From Deltaproteobacteria bacterium (GTDB lineage Bacteria; Desulfobacterota; Deferrimicrobia; Deferrimicrobiales; Deferrimicrobiaceae), in contig DOTC01000065.1 in assembly GCA_003513855.1 (NCBI GenBank), positions 507 through 6,045 of the forward strand: a DNA stretch of 5,539 nt. The letters are read 5' to 3'. This document shows positions 4,943 through 5,539 of this stretch, piece by piece. The position numbers and the translations under genes were made by a program. Position 1 is the first letter of the stretch; each line of letters opens with the position of its first letter. The notes beneath the pieces are model-generated. The model did not search any database, was not told the origin of the DNA, and saw only the letters and a program-made list of their open reading frames with translations.

Positions 4943-5355
4943 CGCGTTAAGAATAAAATAATCATGCTGATTTCAGCCAATTCAGTGCTGCATCTTTGTC
5001 CTTATAGTCAAAATGTTTCACTTTAGCCTGCACAAAATGCTTGGCGACTTGAGGCATGATCGACAGAAAACTGCTTTCGGTGACTGCAGCGATCTTCTTC
5101 ACTTTGCGGTGATGGTTCTTGACGAATATTATATGCGAAAGAAAGGAGGCGAAATTTTCCCATCCCGGGAATGATTTCGTGTAAATCATCAAACCATTGA
5201 GTTTCCCTTTTTCTTCAATATACGGATCTACCTCACGAACCAGTTTTTCAAAATCGGCCGATTCCAATGGACCACTTGGCTCGAGGATCAATATTCCATC
5301 CGCTTTATTTAATTCATATTGGAGCAAAGCACCTCCTAATCCCATGTCCGTTTAA
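4872..5355 (-). mobile_element. Integron gene cassette carrying the SpoIIAA-like STAS protein
   Basis: The limits are the presumed G/TT cuts in the boxes at 5350-5356 (GTTAAAC on the minus strand) and 4866-4872, about 484 bp. It contains a single gene plus the attC at 4866-4942. The gene is clearly AT-richer than everything to the left, which fits independent acquisition. Confidence 0.68.
4962..5327 (-). CDS. SpoIIAA-like / STAS-SEC14 domain protein, cassette gene
   Basis: A 121-residue soluble protein of the SpoIIAA-like family (Pfam PF11964 type, formerly DUF3478), whose biochemical role is not established. Visible: N-terminal strand pair LQYELNKADGILILEPSGPL (2-21), the helix region DFEKLVREVDPYIEEKG (25-41), the signature SFPGWENFASFLSHI (52-66), KNHHRKVKKIAAVTES (70-85), and a short C-terminal FDYKDKDAALNWLK (106-119). 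The length is normal for the family. Start choice: TTG at 5327 lies 4 bases after a near-perfect AGGAGGT (5331-5337) and gives the usual N-terminus (MLQYEL). The in-frame ATG at 5345 would place that ribosome site inside the gene and add six residues (MGLGGA). Codon use is AT-rich compared with the left-hand genes. It is first in the visible array and is followed by its own attC 19 bases after the stop. Confidence 0.85.
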   Translation of the reverse strand: MLQYELNKADGILILEPSGPLESADFEKLVREVDPYIEEKGKLNGLMIYTKSFPGWENFASFLSHIIFVKNHHRKVKKIAAVTESSFLSIMPQVAKHFVQAKVKHFDYKDKDAALNWLKSA

Positions 5356-5458
5356 CGCTCCGATAAACTGTGGGGCCTCAGGTTTTCGTCTCCCAGGCTG
5401 GAGGTTCACAGCATGAAGAACGAGTGATCGCTGGCGGGACTACGTCGAGGTGTTGAGT
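5350..5458 (-). other. Integron attC site upstream of the STAS cassette (asymmetric)
   Basis: The crossover-side box is GTTTAAC (5350-5356) with arm AACGCTCCGATAAACTG, closely related to the arms at 3964 and 4866. The inner hairpin is CTGTGGGGCCTC (5368-5379) with GAGGTTCACAG (5401-5411). The best partner box is GTTGAGT (5452-5458). Aligned without gaps, its arm agrees with the other arm at 6 of 14 positions, with five more being transitions. It is odd that 40 bases separate the hairpin from the far box, against 11 on the near side. The crossover half is convincing; the far boundary is uncertain. Confidence 0.55.
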
Positions 5459-5539
5459 CGGATAATAGCAAAAGCAGATCACGGATAGGAGACAGAATTG
5501 GGGGAACCTGTAACGGTTGTCAGGGATATTCTCGGTCAT
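5459..5539 (-). other. Right-edge stretch, tail of the preceding cassette or leader region
   Basis: No recognisable gene. One minus-strand frame is open from the window edge (ATG at 5537-5539) to a stop at 5378-5380. It runs through the attC and its peptide (53 residues, several Cys) matches nothing I know, so I do not call it a gene. An extended -10-like TGCTATTAT lies at 5462-5470 on the minus strand without a good -35; it could drive the cassettes, but the support is thin. Confidence 0.3.

Noticed and set aside
3964..5458. The three palindromes considered as a CRISPR array or ordinary dispersed repeats
   Set aside because: They are hundreds of bases apart, differ in the middle, enclose whole genes and share only box and arm positions, which fits attC and not CRISPR.
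5378..5539. Minus-strand frame from the right edge ending inside the attC
   Set aside because: The peptide is not recognisable, starts at the very edge so its true start cannot be judged, and reads through the attC arm; chance openness is likely.

Overview
The window comes from a high-GC bacterium. The genes on the left (a DUF47 PhoU-like protein, a FabK/nitronate monooxygenase-type flavoprotein, a thioredoxin-reductase-like ferredoxin-NADP reductase and a glycerophosphodiesterase) read as ordinary chromosomal housekeeping genes. Their make-up would suit a Desulfobacterota/deltaproteobacterium-like environmental Gram-negative. That placement is an inference, since no rRNA or marker gene is present.

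Left part (1-3510): a minus-strand pair has the flavin oxidoreductase (512-1588) upstream of a DUF47 protein (1-465) that runs off the left edge. Divergent from it, across an intergenic region with two facing promoter candidates, is a plus-strand ferredoxin-NADP reductase-like flavoprotein (1702-2670). A minus-strand glycerophosphodiester phosphodiesterase (2737-3471) converges on it. Both the reductase and the phosphodiesterase have a -10-like box so close to the best start codon that leaderless translation is plausible.

Right part (about 3700-5539): this is a stretch of integron gene cassettes, all read on the minus strand. Two well-supported cassettes are visible. One carries an AT-rich SpoIIAA-like (STAS/SEC14) protein and the other a SAM-dependent methyltransferase. 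Each gene is followed closely by an imperfect palindrome bounded by 7-base boxes of the integron attC type (RYYYAAC ... GTTRRRY). Three attC sites are recognised (3964-4038, 4866-4942, 5350-5458). The arms next to the crossover box share an AACG(C/T)TC(C/A)G start, which is the behaviour expected of one related attC family and fixes the array orientation.

Beyond the third attC (towards the phosphodiesterase) there may be a very short third cassette. It has a 23-codon membrane-helix ORF with a Shine-Dalgarno sequence, overlapped by a 28-codon ORF, and ends at a weaker attC-like palindrome (3708-3769). No integron integrase lies in the window. Given the array direction, attI and intI, if present, should lie to the right of position 5539; otherwise this is an integrase-less attC cluster. 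About 230 bases between that weak site and the phosphodiesterase gene hold no convincing gene but contain a nested inverted repeat.
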